36,925 nt of DNA from Dactylosporangium sp. AC04546 (GTDB taxonomy: Bacteria > Actinomycetota > Actinomycetes > Mycobacteriales > Micromonosporaceae): NCBI RefSeq assembly GCF_022095675.1, contig NZ_JAHYSG010000118.1, forward strand, positions 1 through 36,925, written 5' to 3'. This document shows, one piece after another, positions 10,226 to 18,039 of this stretch. The translations under genes were made by a program, and so were the position numbers. Position 1 is the first letter of the stretch. Each line of letters opens with the position of its first letter. The notes under the pieces were generated by a model. That model was given only the letters and a program-made list of their open reading frames with translations. It was not told the DNA's origin and searched no databases.

Positions 10226-10322
10226 TTGTTGAGCCCGTAGGGATCGCGCGCGACGGCCTTGCTCACCTGGTTGACGCCCTCGGAGCCGACCCGAGCAAGA
10301 GGAACCTCTGACCACCAGGGGG
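10226..10322 (-). pseudogene. ISL3-family transposase, C-terminal remnant 2
   Basis: A second, shorter copy of the same transposase region lies about 130 bp beyond the first, on the same strand. It reads WWSEVPLARVGSEGVNQV followed by SKAVARDPYGLN. Compared with remnant 1 it lacks the residues equivalent to AFILTGITNA but keeps the SEG acidic residue. It therefore comes from a different copy or a different decay history. The fragment stops a few bases before the start codon of the Nudix gene on the other strand. Between the two remnants is a 13-bp palindrome (GTCCAG-T-CTGGAC, 10179-10191) and AT-rich sequence. No other gene is seen in the 9731-10327 interval. Confidence 0.62.
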
Positions 10323-10327
10323 CTTCT

Positions 10328-10819
10328 ATGAGGATCTCACCGCTGGTATTCAGGGTGCTCTATCGAATCCGCAAGGTGTATTGGCGGATCGCAAGGCCGA
10401 CCACCTATGGCGTGAAAGCGCTGATCATTCGCTCGGTCGACGCTGACCGAGTGCTCCTCGTCCGACATAGCTACGGCGACCAGTCCCTATGGAGCCTGCC
10501 TGGAGGCGGATACAAGCCGGCCCAGGAGACCCCGGAACAGGCGGCCAGACGTGAGTGCATCGAGGAACTGGGCGTCGAGCTGGAACCGTCCGCCCTCGTA
10601 CTGGAAGAACACCTGACCACCAGCGAGGGAAAGCAGGGCCACCTGAAGATCGTCCGCCTACACGCGATCTCGGACGAGCTGGCCCCAAATGGGGAGATCT
10701 CCGAAGCGCGGTGGACCGCTGTCGACCTTTCGGACCTACCTGGTAACCCGGCGGTCTCCAAGTGGGTGCACTCAGCACTGAAGGCGCATGCACAGGGCCA
10801 GTATCGCAGCGGCACATAG
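10328..10819 (+). CDS. Nudix hydrolase
   Basis: This 163-residue protein has a perfect Nudix box (GX5EX7REUXEEXGU) at residues 61-83, with the metal-binding REcIEELG core at 75-82. Nudix enzymes hydrolyse nucleoside diphosphates linked to another moiety; the substrate cannot be read from the sequence. The stretch WSLPGGGYKPAQE before the box is typical of small housecleaning or NTP-type members. An upstream in-frame start at 10259 would run through the transposase remnant on the other strand. The ATG at 10328 is preceded by a GGGGG ribosome-binding sequence and gives a normal N-terminus. The gene is followed by 278 bp without a gene. Confidence 0.88.
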   Translation: MRISPLVFRVLYRIRKVYWRIARPTTYGVKALIIRSVDADRVLLVRHSYGDQSLWSLPGGGYKPAQETPEQAARRECIEELGVELEPSALVLEEHLTTSEGKQGHLKIVRLHAISDELAPNGEISEARWTAVDLSDLPGNPAVSKWVHSALKAHAQGQYRSGT

Positions 10820-11051
10820 CGCTCATGCTTGGCTCCCCAGCGACGCCAGCAGTCCCAGCAGCAGCTCCGGGACCCTAAGTCGTGGCTCCGAGTGCGAGAG
10901 GGCACCGATGCTGCCCAGAGAACACCCGGCCCCCGCTAAGTTCGTTGAGCCCGGTTCGGTGAGGTGCGGGCGGCGGTGGCGCTTTCTCTCGAATCCGCGA
11001 CGTGGTCGAGGCGGCGTGCGCGCTCGGCCGTAGGCCTTTCGTGCATGCGCG

Positions 11052-11073
11052 CGGCCCGGCTTCGGCCGGGCCG
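11052..11073. terminator. UUCG-loop hairpin, likely terminator
   Basis: A perfect 9-bp GC-rich stem (CGGCCCGGC / GCCGGGCCG) closes a TTCG tetraloop and is followed on the plus strand by TTCTT. It lies 25 bp past the stop of the minus-strand DUF347 gene and downstream of the plus-strand Nudix gene, so it may act in both directions. The rest of 10820-11097 shows no gene. Confidence 0.65.
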
Positions 11074-11097
11074 TTCTTGATGATGTAGAGCCAGCGG

Positions 11098-11976
11098 CTA
11101 CGCCGGAATGTGACGAGACAGCCGGCGCCGCTTCTCTCGGGCGGCGGAGTGGATCATCAGGCTGCCGAGGATGGCGACCAGGACGAACGAGGTGCCGTAC
11201 GTGCCCAGGCCGAGGCCGCCCTTGGCGATCGGCTTGGTGAAGAAGTCCCCGACGGTCGCGCCCAGTGGCCGGGTGAGGACGAAGGCGAGCCAGAAGATCA
11301 GCACGTTCGGCATCCACCGGACCTGGGTGGCGATCGCCAGGACGGCGAGGACGGTGGTGATGAGCAGGGCGCCGCCGAGATAGCCGAGCCCGGAGCTGTC
11401 GGACAGGAAGTCACCCATCGACGTGCCGAGCGTGTTGGACATGAGGATCGCGGCCCAGAACAGCACCTCACCGCGAAAGGTGTCGATGCGATTGATGTTG
11501 AACGGCAGCCCGGTCGCGCGCCAGGCCAGGAACACGGTCACCAGCAGTGTGACCAGGACGGCCGCGCCGACCGGATAGCCGACGCCGAGTCCTTGCGGGC
11601 CCCAGCCGAGCGCGTCGGTGCCCTTGGCCAGATACCGCGCGCTGGCGTCGCGGTTCATGAAGTCTGACATGGTCGTTCCGGCCATGCTGGTCGACAGGAT
11701 GACCGTCCAGTAGAAGATCGGGTTGTAGTGGTTCGAGCGCAGCTGCACCACCAGCGTCACGACGAAGATGGCCACCAGCGACACCGTGCTGAGGAAGTAT
11801 CCCAGCCGCAGCGTCTGTGAGAACAGGTCGCCGGCGGTCTCGCCGAGCGTGGTCGCCGCTATCTTCATGACCCAGAAGGTCAGGGTGATTTCCGGCAGCT
11901 TCTTCATCACGGCCTTCACCCGGCGGGCGCTGCCGGTCGGCGCGGACGACGTCGGCTGCATCGCTGCTGCGGTCAT
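11098..11976 (-). CDS. DUF347/COG4705-type multi-pass membrane protein
   Basis: A 292-residue protein with about eight hydrophobic segments arranged as four repeats. Each repeat carries a signature of the form T-x-x-G-x-T-x-x-D: TTLGETAGDL (42-51), TSMAGTTMSDF (96-106), SNTLGTSMGDF (180-190) and TRPLGATVGDF (235-245). This is the DUF347 repeat architecture of the COG4705 membrane proteins. I infer that the conserved Thr/Asp residues, one set per repeat, line a pathway for a cation or small solute, but the substrate is not known from sequence. A TTG further upstream is in frame, but the ATG at 11976 has a GAGG six bases before it and was chosen. A palindrome 24 bp upstream suggests regulation. 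Confidence 0.82.
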   Translation of the reverse strand: MTAAAMQPTSSAPTGSARRVKAVMKKLPEITLTFWVMKIAATTLGETAGDLFSQTLRLGYFLSTVSLVAIFVVTLVVQLRSNHYNPIFYWTVILSTSMAGTTMSDFMNRDASARYLAKGTDALGWGPQGLGVGYPVGAAVLVTLLVTVFLAWRATGLPFNINRIDTFRGEVLFWAAILMSNTLGTSMGDFLSDSSGLGYLGGALLITTVLAVLAIATQVRWMPNVLIFWLAFVLTRPLGATVGDFFTKPIAKGGLGLGTYGTSFVLVAILGSLMIHSAAREKRRRLSRHIPA

Positions 11977-11999
11977 GAGCAACCTCGCGATCGCTTGCT

Positions 12000-12014
12000 C
12001 CTACACGCTGTAGG
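12000..12014. promoter_or_regulatory. Candidate operator upstream of the DUF347 gene
   Basis: A perfect palindrome CCTACA-CGC-TGTAGG sits 24 bp upstream of the DUF347 start codon, in the intergenic region it shares with the divergent tannase-family gene. Its size and symmetry fit a dimeric repressor site. No cognate regulator lies next to it. Confidence 0.45.
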
Positions 12015-12112
12015 GTCACCGTACTGTGGGCGCGGCGGGATTCGCACGGCTATCCACGATCGGCGATTCAGCCGCCTCTCAGGTTCGTCGAGCCGGGTGG
12101 AGCGGGTGAGTC

Positions 12113-13702
12113 GTGCCGCCCGGCGGGTATGCGCAAGCAGTGATGAGCAGGCGGGTTGCCCTCGCCGCGGCGATGGTGCTCGTGGCGGGACTCGCCTGCG
12201 CCGGCGCTGTCGTGGCGGCCTCGCTGGCCGGCCGCGGCGCCGGAGGGTGCCCGCGCGTGGCCGCACCGCAGACGCCCGGAGCGCAGGTCCTGTCCGTGTC
12301 GGCGACGGCCCGTTCGAGTGCCGGGGCCGCCCCCCGCGTTCCCGGCGGGCCCGGCGTTCCGGCCCGCTGCGACGTCACCGTCGTCCTGACCCACCCTCCG
12401 GCCGGAGACCGGGTCCGAATCCGAATCTCGCTGCCGACGACGACGTGGAACGGGCGGTTCCAGGCCGTTGGCGGCGGCGGCTTCGCCGCGGGCAACTTCG
12501 GGCATGCACTCGACTCGGCGGTGCGGCGGGGATACGCGGCCGCGTCCACCGACGCGGGCGTGCCGATGTCCCGTGCGGGGCACCCCACGTGGGCGCTGCG
12601 TCACGACCGGACGATCGACACGGCGCTGCTGGACAACTTCGCCTACCGCTCGGTCCACGACATGAGCCGCATCGGCGAGCAGGTCACCACCCGCTTCTAC
12701 GGCCGGCCGCCCACCTATTCGTACTTCACCGGCTGCTCGACCGGCGGCCGGCAGGGGCTGGTGGAGGCCCAGCGCTATCCCGGCGACTTCGACGGCATCC
12801 TCGCCGCCGCGCCCGCCATCTCCTGGAACCGCCTCAACTTCGCCCAGCTCTGGCCGCAGGTCGTCATGAACGAGACCGGCGTTCACCCGACGGCCTGCGA
12901 ACTTGCCGCGTTCAACCGCGCCGCGGTCGCCGCGTGCGACGGCGACGACGGACTCGTCGACGGCGTGATCGGCCGCCCCGAGACCTGCCGGTTCGACCCC
13001 GGCCGGCTCGTCGGCACGACCGTGCACTGTCGCGGCGCCGCGGTCCGCATCAGTCCCGCCGTCGCCGACCTCGTCCGCCGGATCTGGCACGGCCCGACCA
13101 CCCGGACGGGTCGGTCGCTCTGGTACGGCCTGCTGCCCGGCGCCTCGTTCGGCTGGCTCGCCGGTACCACCAAACCCCTGTTCGGACCGCGGCAGGGCGT
13201 GCCGTTCCCGGTCGCGGCGGACTGGGTCCGGTACTTCGTCCAGCGCCGGCCGGCGTTCGACCCGTCCACCATCGGCTACGCGGAGTTCGAGCAGCTGCTC
13301 GGCGAGTCACTCACCCGCTACAGCGATGTCATCGAGTCCGACGAGCCCGACCTGTCCGCCTTCCGCGCCGCCGGCGGCAAGATGCTCACCTGGCACGGCC
13401 TGGCCGACCAGGTCGTCTTCCCGCAAGGCACCCTGCAGTACCGGCGCCGTGTCGACGCCGCGATGGGAGGCACGCACGCCACGGACCAGTTCTACCGCGT
13501 CTTCCTCGCACCGGGCGTGGCCCATTGCACCGGCGGCGCCGGGCCGGCCCCCAGGGACCCGCTGGCCGCCCTCGTGGACTGGGTGGAACACGGCCGCGCA
13601 CCCGACACGCTGCCCGCCACCACCACGGGCGCCCGCCGCCCGAGGACCAGCCACGACCTGTGCCGCTACCCGCACACCGCCGCCGGCGGCTACTGCGGCT
13701 GA
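12113..13702 (+). CDS. Secreted tannase/feruloyl-esterase family hydrolase
   Basis: A tannase-family (PF07519-like) alpha/beta hydrolase that would cleave ester bonds of phenolic acids outside the cell. Numbering from GTG at 12113, the catalytic Ser is Ser209 in GCSTGGRQG, the Asp is Asp432 in WHGLADQVVFP and the His is His471 in VAHCTGG. Cys residues directly before the Ser and after the His form the family CS-D-HC motif, in which a disulfide ties the triad together. The N-terminus has a hydrophobic signal or anchor segment (MSRRVALAAAMVLVAG...). The GTG has a GGAG upstream; an ATG at 12143 is an equally possible start and gives a more usual signal peptide. The gene is convergent with an AraC regulator. 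Gallate versus hydroxycinnamate specificity cannot be told. Confidence 0.88.
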   Translation: MPPGGYAQAVMSRRVALAAAMVLVAGLACAGAVVAASLAGRGAGGCPRVAAPQTPGAQVLSVSATARSSAGAAPRVPGGPGVPARCDVTVVLTHPPAGDRVRIRISLPTTTWNGRFQAVGGGGFAAGNFGHALDSAVRRGYAAASTDAGVPMSRAGHPTWALRHDRTIDTALLDNFAYRSVHDMSRIGEQVTTRFYGRPPTYSYFTGCSTGGRQGLVEAQRYPGDFDGILAAAPAISWNRLNFAQLWPQVVMNETGVHPTACELAAFNRAAVAACDGDDGLVDGVIGRPETCRFDPGRLVGTTVHCRGAAVRISPAVADLVRRIWHGPTTRTGRSLWYGLLPGASFGWLAGTTKPLFGPRQGVPFPVAADWVRYFVQRRPAFDPSTIGYAEFEQLLGESLTRYSDVIESDEPDLSAFRAAGGKMLTWHGLADQVVFPQGTLQYRRRVDAAMGGTHATDQFYRVFLAPGVAHCTGGAGPAPRDPLAALVDWVEHGRAPDTLPATTTGARRPRTSHDLCRYPHTAAGGYCG

Positions 13703-13728
13703 ACCGGCGGGTGGGGCGCCCAGCGTGG

Positions 13729-14619
13729 TCAGGGCATGGTCACGGCGGTTCGCAGACGTGTGGCGTCCTGGCTCGGCGGGACGCCGAACTGGCGGCGGTA
13801 CTCGCGGCTGAACTGCGAGAGGCTGCCGTACCCGACGCGGCGGCTGACGGCGCCGATGTCGTCGGCGTCCGCGGCGAGCTGGAGCCGGGCGTGCTGGAGC
13901 CGGATCTGTTTCTGGAACTGGATCGGGCTCATGGCGGTGACAGCAAAGAAGTTGCGATGGAAGGCCGAGACGCTCATGGCTGCCTGTTGCGCCACCTCCT
14001 CGACGAGGAAGCGCTGCATGTAGTTGTCGCGGATCCAGCGCACGGACCGGGCGATGTGGCTGAGGCTGCTGTCGGGCAGGCCGAGCTGGCGAACCATCGC
14101 GCCCTGCTCGCCGGTGATGAGCCGCCAGAGGATCTCTCGCTTGACCAGCGGTGCGAGCACCGGGATGTCACGGGGCTGGTCGAGCAGGCGCACGAGCCGG
14201 AGGACGGCGTCGAGGAGCTCGTCCGGCGCCGTGCTGACGGCGAGGCCGCTCGGTGCGTCATGGCCGACGTCCGGCAGGTCGCCCGGCGCCGCCTGCAGCA
14301 GCACGTCGGCGACGGCGGCCGGGTCGAGGTTGAGGCCGACCCCGAGGCCGGGAAGCTCCGGGCTGGCCTCGGTGAAATGGCTGCTCACGGGCAGGTCGAC
14401 CGACGCGACGAGGTACTGCCCGGCGCCGTAGTGGTACACGTGGTCGCCCAGTGCCAGCCGCTTGGTGCCCTGCGCCACCACCGCGAGCACCCGGCCGAAG
14501 ACGGTCGGCGTCGGCGGGTAGGGCCGGTCGGCCCGGAAGATCAGGACGTCGTCGATCCCGGTCGTCAGGTCGGGCCGGGCGTGCCGGGCCAGCAGGCGGC
14601 GGAGTTCGTCGAGGGCCAT
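13729..14619 (-). CDS. AraC-family transcriptional regulator (AraC_N cupin + HTH_18)
   Basis: A 296-residue regulator. The N-terminal half resembles the AraC_N-type ligand domain (DDVLIFRADRPYPPTPTVFGRVLAVVAQGTK type start, then a YGAGQYLVASVDLPV strand pair). The C-terminal ~100 residues form a double helix-turn-helix: VEEVAQQAAMSVSAFHRNFFAVTAMSPIQFQKQ and DIGAVSRRVGYGSLSQFSREYRRQFG. The ATG at 14619 matches the usual family N-terminus; a GTG at 14658 would add 13 residues and has no ribosome site. It is divergent from the LAL regulator and convergent with the esterase. Relatives often control neighbouring oxidoreductase or hydrolase genes; its target here is unknown. Confidence 0.87.
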   Translation of the reverse strand: MALDELRRLLARHARPDLTTGIDDVLIFRADRPYPPTPTVFGRVLAVVAQGTKRLALGDHVYHYGAGQYLVASVDLPVSSHFTEASPELPGLGVGLNLDPAAVADVLLQAAPGDLPDVGHDAPSGLAVSTAPDELLDAVLRLVRLLDQPRDIPVLAPLVKREILWRLITGEQGAMVRQLGLPDSSLSHIARSVRWIRDNYMQRFLVEEVAQQAAMSVSAFHRNFFAVTAMSPIQFQKQIRLQHARLQLAADADDIGAVSRRVGYGSLSQFSREYRRQFGVPPSQDATRLRTAVTMP

Positions 14620-14671
14620 ACCTTCGATTAAACCGCGTCGGGACGGCGGGGCCGGCACCGGACGGTTCGGG

Positions 14672-14688
14672 CAGGATCAAGCCAGGAT
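14672..14688. promoter_or_regulatory. Direct repeat in the AraC/LAL divergent promoter region
   Basis: CAGGAT occurs twice, 11 bp apart, about one helical turn, between the divergent AraC and LAL regulator genes. Direct repeats on one DNA face are how AraC-type proteins usually bind, so this is a plausible but weak operator candidate. Confidence 0.25.
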
Positions 14689-14775
14689 TCGCGACTTCTG
14701 GGCAAGCCGGATCGGGTCCCGGACTGGTTTCATGTGTCCTTTGACGGTCCGGCGGTACCCCAGGAGCACAGATGC

Positions 14776-17529
14776 ATGGCCAACACTGAACTTTTCGGCC
14801 GCCGTGCCGAGCTCACGCAGCTGGCCGGTTTCGTGGACAGCGCCCGGAACCGGGGCGACGCGCGGCTGATCTGGGGTGAGCCCGGCGTCGGCAAGTCCGC
14901 GCTGCTGGCCACCGCGGCGGACCTCGCGCACGAGGCGGGGATGCGGGTGCTGCGGGCGTCCGGATCGGAGTTCGAGGCCGACGTCAGCTACTCCTGCCTC
15001 AACCAGCTGCTCCTGCCGGTCCACGAGGACCTCGAGCGCCTTCCGAGCGGTCCGCGGGAGGCTCTGGCGGTGGCGCTCGGCTTCGGCGCCGGCCCGCCGG
15101 CGGACGCGCTCCTGGTCTGCAACGCCGCCCTGCTGCTGCTCAGGTCGGTCGCCGCCGACGTGCCGGTGGTCCTGCTCATCGACGACGTGCAGTGGATCGA
15201 CCGGGCCAGTGCTGTCGTGCTCAGCTTCATCGCCCGCCGGCTGGACGGTTGCCGGGCCGGGCTGCTGGCGTCGGCCAGGACGGGGACGGGAAGCCTCCTC
15301 GACCCGCGCGGGCTCGCCGAGATCGTCGTCGCGCCGCTCGACGACGAGGCGGCCGGGCAGCTGGTCGACGCCACCGTGCCACGGCTGACGCCCCGGACCC
15401 GGCAACGGCTGCTGGACCTCGCCCAGGGCAACCCGTTGGCGTTGCTGGAGCTGCCCTCGACGCTCGTCGGCGCCGCCAACCGGACGGCGGCGCAGCCGGA
15501 GGTGGTGCCGCTCAGCGACCGGCTGCAGGCGATGTTCGCCGCTCGCATCGCCGAGCTGCCGGGCCCGACCCGGCGGCTGCTGCTGCTCGCGACGTTCGAG
15601 GGCACCGGCGACCTCCGGGTCCTGCGGGCCGTCCCCGACGACCAGCCCGGCCCCGCCGACCTCGCCCCGGCGGAGCGGGCGCAGCTCGTGGGAGTGGACG
15701 ATGCCACCGCCCGGATCGCGTTCCGGCACCCGCTGATCCGCTCGGCGATCGTGGCGATGTCCACGCATGAGGAGCGCCGCGGCGCGCACGCCGCCCTCGC
15801 CCACGCGCTGCGCGGGGACGGGCAACGCCGCGCCTGGCACCTGGCGGCGGCCGCGGCCGGACCGGACGAGGCGGTGGCGGAGCTGCTCGAGGACGCGGCG
15901 CACCGGGTCATGCTGCGGGGCGACGCGCTGGCCGCCGTCACGGCGCTGATCCGCGCCGCCGAGCTGAGCGAGACGAGCTCCGGGCGGGGCCGGCGGCTCG
16001 CCGAGGCCGCGTACATCGGTGCCGAGGCCGCCGGCGCCGTCGACGCGAAGACGTTGCTGACCGATGCGCGGCGGGCGGCACCCGACGGCGCCGGTTCCCT
16101 GCACGCGGCCAACGCGGCCGCCTTCCTGATGCTCAACGGCGACGGCGACGTGAACACGGCGCATCGCCTCCTTGCCGGGGCCATCGAGACCGCCGGGCAC
16201 GGTTACCGGGCCGAGGATCCCGCGCTGGTCGAGGCCATGCATACGATGCTGCTGCTGTGCTGGTACGGCGGAGCCCCCGGGTACTGGGAGCCGTTCTACC
16301 GCGCGCTGGACCGGATGCGGCCGCAGCCGCCCGACGTCCTCGCGCTCGCCAGCCGGACCTTCCCCGATCCGGTGCGCACCGGGGCATCGGCACTGCCGCG
16401 GATCGACGCGATCGTCGGCTCGCTGCCCGAGGAGGCCGACCCCACCCGGATCATGCGGATCGGCACGGCGTCGGTCTACCTGGACCGCCTGGGCGACTGC
16501 CGGGAGTCCTCCTGGCGGCTCGTGCAGCACGGACGGGACGGCGGACCACCCCGGCGGCACCTCGGCGCCCTGATGCACCTGTGCCTGGACGACTACCTCG
16601 TCGGCCGCTGGGACGAGGCCGAGGAGCTCGCGCGCGAAGGGCAGCGGGTCTGCGCCGAGACCGGCTTCTCGTTCTTCGCGTGGTACTTCCGGTACAACCG
16701 GGCGATCATCGCCGCCGGCCGGGGCCGCTTCGACGAGGCGTACACCCTCGCCGACGAGATCACCCACTGGGCGCTGCCGCGCGGTGTGTCGGCCGCCGCC
16801 CTGTTCGCCCATCACCCGCGCACGCTGGCGGCCCTGGGCCAGGGCGACTGGGACGCCGCCTTCCGCCATGCCGCCGCGATGAGCCCGCCCGGCGTGCTCG
16901 CCTCGCACGTGCCGCACTGCACCTGGGTGATGTTCGACCTGGTCGAGGCGGCGGTACGGACCGGTCGTACGGTCGAGGCCAGGGCGCACGTGGAGGCGAT
17001 GCGAGCCGCCGGCGTCGCCGCGCTGTCGACCCGGATGGCGCTCATCCAGGCGGGAGCGGACGTCCTCGTCCAGGACGACGACGCGGCGACCGCGCGGCTG
17101 GAGGCGCTGCTGGCCGGTCCCGCGGCGGAGCGGTGGCTGTTCGAGGCGTCGCGGATCCGCCTGGCCCTCGGCGAGCAGCTGCGCCGGACCAGGTCGACGT
17201 CGCATGCCCGCCGGCACCTGCTGGCCGCGCTCGACGGGTTCGCCGCCATGGGCGCCGAGCCGTGGATCGACCGCACCCGCACCGAGCTGCGCGCCACCAA
17301 GTACCGGCTCCCCGACGTGCAGCCCGACGGCCCGGCCGCCCTGACCGCGCAGGAGCTCCAGATCGCCGAGCTGGCGGCCAGCGGCCTGACCAACAAGCAG
17401 ATCGCCGAGCGCATGTACCTGTCGCACCGCACCGTGGGCGCCCACCTCTACCGGATCTTCCCCAAGCTCGGCGTCGCCTCGCGGGCCGGGCTCAGGGACG
17501 CGCTGTCGTCGGGCGCCGATCCCCGGTAG
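14776..17529 (+). CDS. LAL-type LuxR-family regulator (AAA ATPase + C-terminal HTH)
   Basis: A 917-residue regulator of the large ATP-binding LuxR type found in actinomycete secondary-metabolism and catabolic loci. The N-terminal AAA domain has Walker A GEPGVGKS (residues 34-41) and a Walker B-like VVLLIDDVQWID with Asp136-Asp137. A long helical repeat region follows. The C-terminus is a LuxR helix-turn-helix from about residue 856, with QELQIAELAASGLTNKQIA then MYLSHRTVGAHLYRIFPKLG. The start at ATG 14776 is preceded by AGGAG. An upstream in-frame start at 14734 is less likely. The four enzyme genes downstream on the same strand are the obvious candidate targets, but that is inference. Confidence 0.92.
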   Translation: MANTELFGRRAELTQLAGFVDSARNRGDARLIWGEPGVGKSALLATAADLAHEAGMRVLRASGSEFEADVSYSCLNQLLLPVHEDLERLPSGPREALAVALGFGAGPPADALLVCNAALLLLRSVAADVPVVLLIDDVQWIDRASAVVLSFIARRLDGCRAGLLASARTGTGSLLDPRGLAEIVVAPLDDEAAGQLVDATVPRLTPRTRQRLLDLAQGNPLALLELPSTLVGAANRTAAQPEVVPLSDRLQAMFAARIAELPGPTRRLLLLATFEGTGDLRVLRAVPDDQPGPADLAPAERAQLVGVDDATARIAFRHPLIRSAIVAMSTHEERRGAHAALAHALRGDGQRRAWHLAAAAAGPDEAVAELLEDAAHRVMLRGDALAAVTALIRAAELSETSSGRGRRLAEAAYIGAEAAGAVDAKTLLTDARRAAPDGAGSLHAANAAAFLMLNGDGDVNTAHRLLAGAIETAGHGYRAEDPALVEAMHTMLLLCWYGGAPGYWEPFYRALDRMRPQPPDVLALASRTFPDPVRTGASALPRIDAIVGSLPEEADPTRIMRIGTASVYLDRLGDCRESSWRLVQHGRDGGPPRRHLGALMHLCLDDYLVGRWDEAEELAREGQRVCAETGFSFFAWYFRYNRAIIAAGRGRFDEAYTLADEITHWALPRGVSAAALFAHHPRTLAALGQGDWDAAFRHAAAMSPPGVLASHVPHCTWVMFDLVEAAVRTGRTVEARAHVEAMRAAGVAALSTRMALIQAGADVLVQDDDAATARLEALLAGPAAERWLFEASRIRLALGEQLRRTRSTSHARRHLLAALDGFAAMGAEPWIDRTRTELRATKYRLPDVQPDGPAALTAQELQIAELAASGLTNKQIAERMYLSHRTVGAHLYRIFPKLGVASRAGLRDALSSGADPR

Positions 17530-17585
17530 CCCTCCGCGGCCGGCCCTGTCATGCCCTCGATGGTCGGCCACCGCTGACCACGGCA

Positions 17586-17670
17586 CATCTGTCAAATGAC
17601 CTAACGGCCGCGACTGGTGCCCCCCCGTTAGGTCGCCGGCCGCGGCGGCCCGCGAACTCGCAGACAGATG
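17586..17670. promoter_or_regulatory. Nested inverted repeats ahead of the ABM-esterase operon
   Basis: Two perfect inverted repeats are nested in the 181-bp gap after the LAL regulator. The inner pair is GACCTAACGG (17598-17607) and CCGTTAGGTC (17625-17634). The outer pair is CATCTGTC (17586-17593) and GACAGATG (17663-17670). They end about 40 bp before the ABM-protein start chosen here. They could be operators for one or two regulators, or a structured leader or terminator. Confidence 0.5.
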
Positions 17671-17710
17671 ACTGATGAGCGCGACAGCGCCGGGTCCAAG
17701 AGTGGAGGCC

Positions 17711-18022
17711 ATGACCATCAACCACGGCTTCCACGCCGTCATGACCGCCCTGCCGGGCCGCGGTGACGAGCTGGTCGCGCTGCTGCTCGACGCGCCGTCG
17801 CTGCCGAACGAGGACTGCGTCGTCTTCCTGGTCAGCCGCAGCGGCAGCAACCCGGACGTCGTCTCCGTCGCCGAGGGCTGGACCAGCCGGGAGGCCCACG
17901 CCGCGTTCTTCGCGGCCGACGAGGCCCAGGCGTTCGTCGCGAAGCTCCAGCCGCTGCTGGCCGGCGAGTCGCAGTACACCGACGCGATCCCCGTCGGCGG
18001 CAAGCCCGCGCTGCGCGTCTGA
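17711..18022 (+). CDS. Antibiotic-biosynthesis-monooxygenase (ABM) fold protein
   Basis: A 103-residue ferredoxin-like alpha/beta protein of the ABM type. The beta strand-helix-strand pattern is visible as HAVMTALPGRGDELVALLLDA, then VVFLVSRSGSNPDVVSVAEGWTS, then EAHAAFFAADEAQAFV. ABM proteins are dimeric and include quinone-forming monooxygenases, haem-degrading enzymes and proteins with no catalytic role. No haem-ligand or specific catalytic residue can be assigned. The ATG at 17711 follows GGAGG by only two bases, whereas the in-frame ATG at 17675 lacks a clear site; the family N-terminus favours 17711. It is the first gene of a four-gene set, 17 bp before the esterase gene. Confidence 0.75.
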   Translation: MTINHGFHAVMTALPGRGDELVALLLDAPSLPNEDCVVFLVSRSGSNPDVVSVAEGWTSREAHAAFFAADEAQAFVAKLQPLLAGESQYTDAIPVGGKPALRV

Positions 18023-18039
18023 CACCGAAGGAGCGACCC

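Noticed and set aside
11110..11667. Plus-strand frame opposite the DUF347 gene
   Set aside because: Low-complexity Asp/Glu/Arg/Gln-rich product with no domain; the minus-strand frame has clear membrane repeats.
10938..12110. Similar segments (AGTTCGTTGAGCCCGGT near 10939 and GGTTCGTCGAGCCGGGT near 12082) flanking the DUF347 gene
   Set aside because: Only about 14 of 17 positions agree and no duplication or mobile gene is present, so chance in GC-rich DNA is a sufficient explanation.
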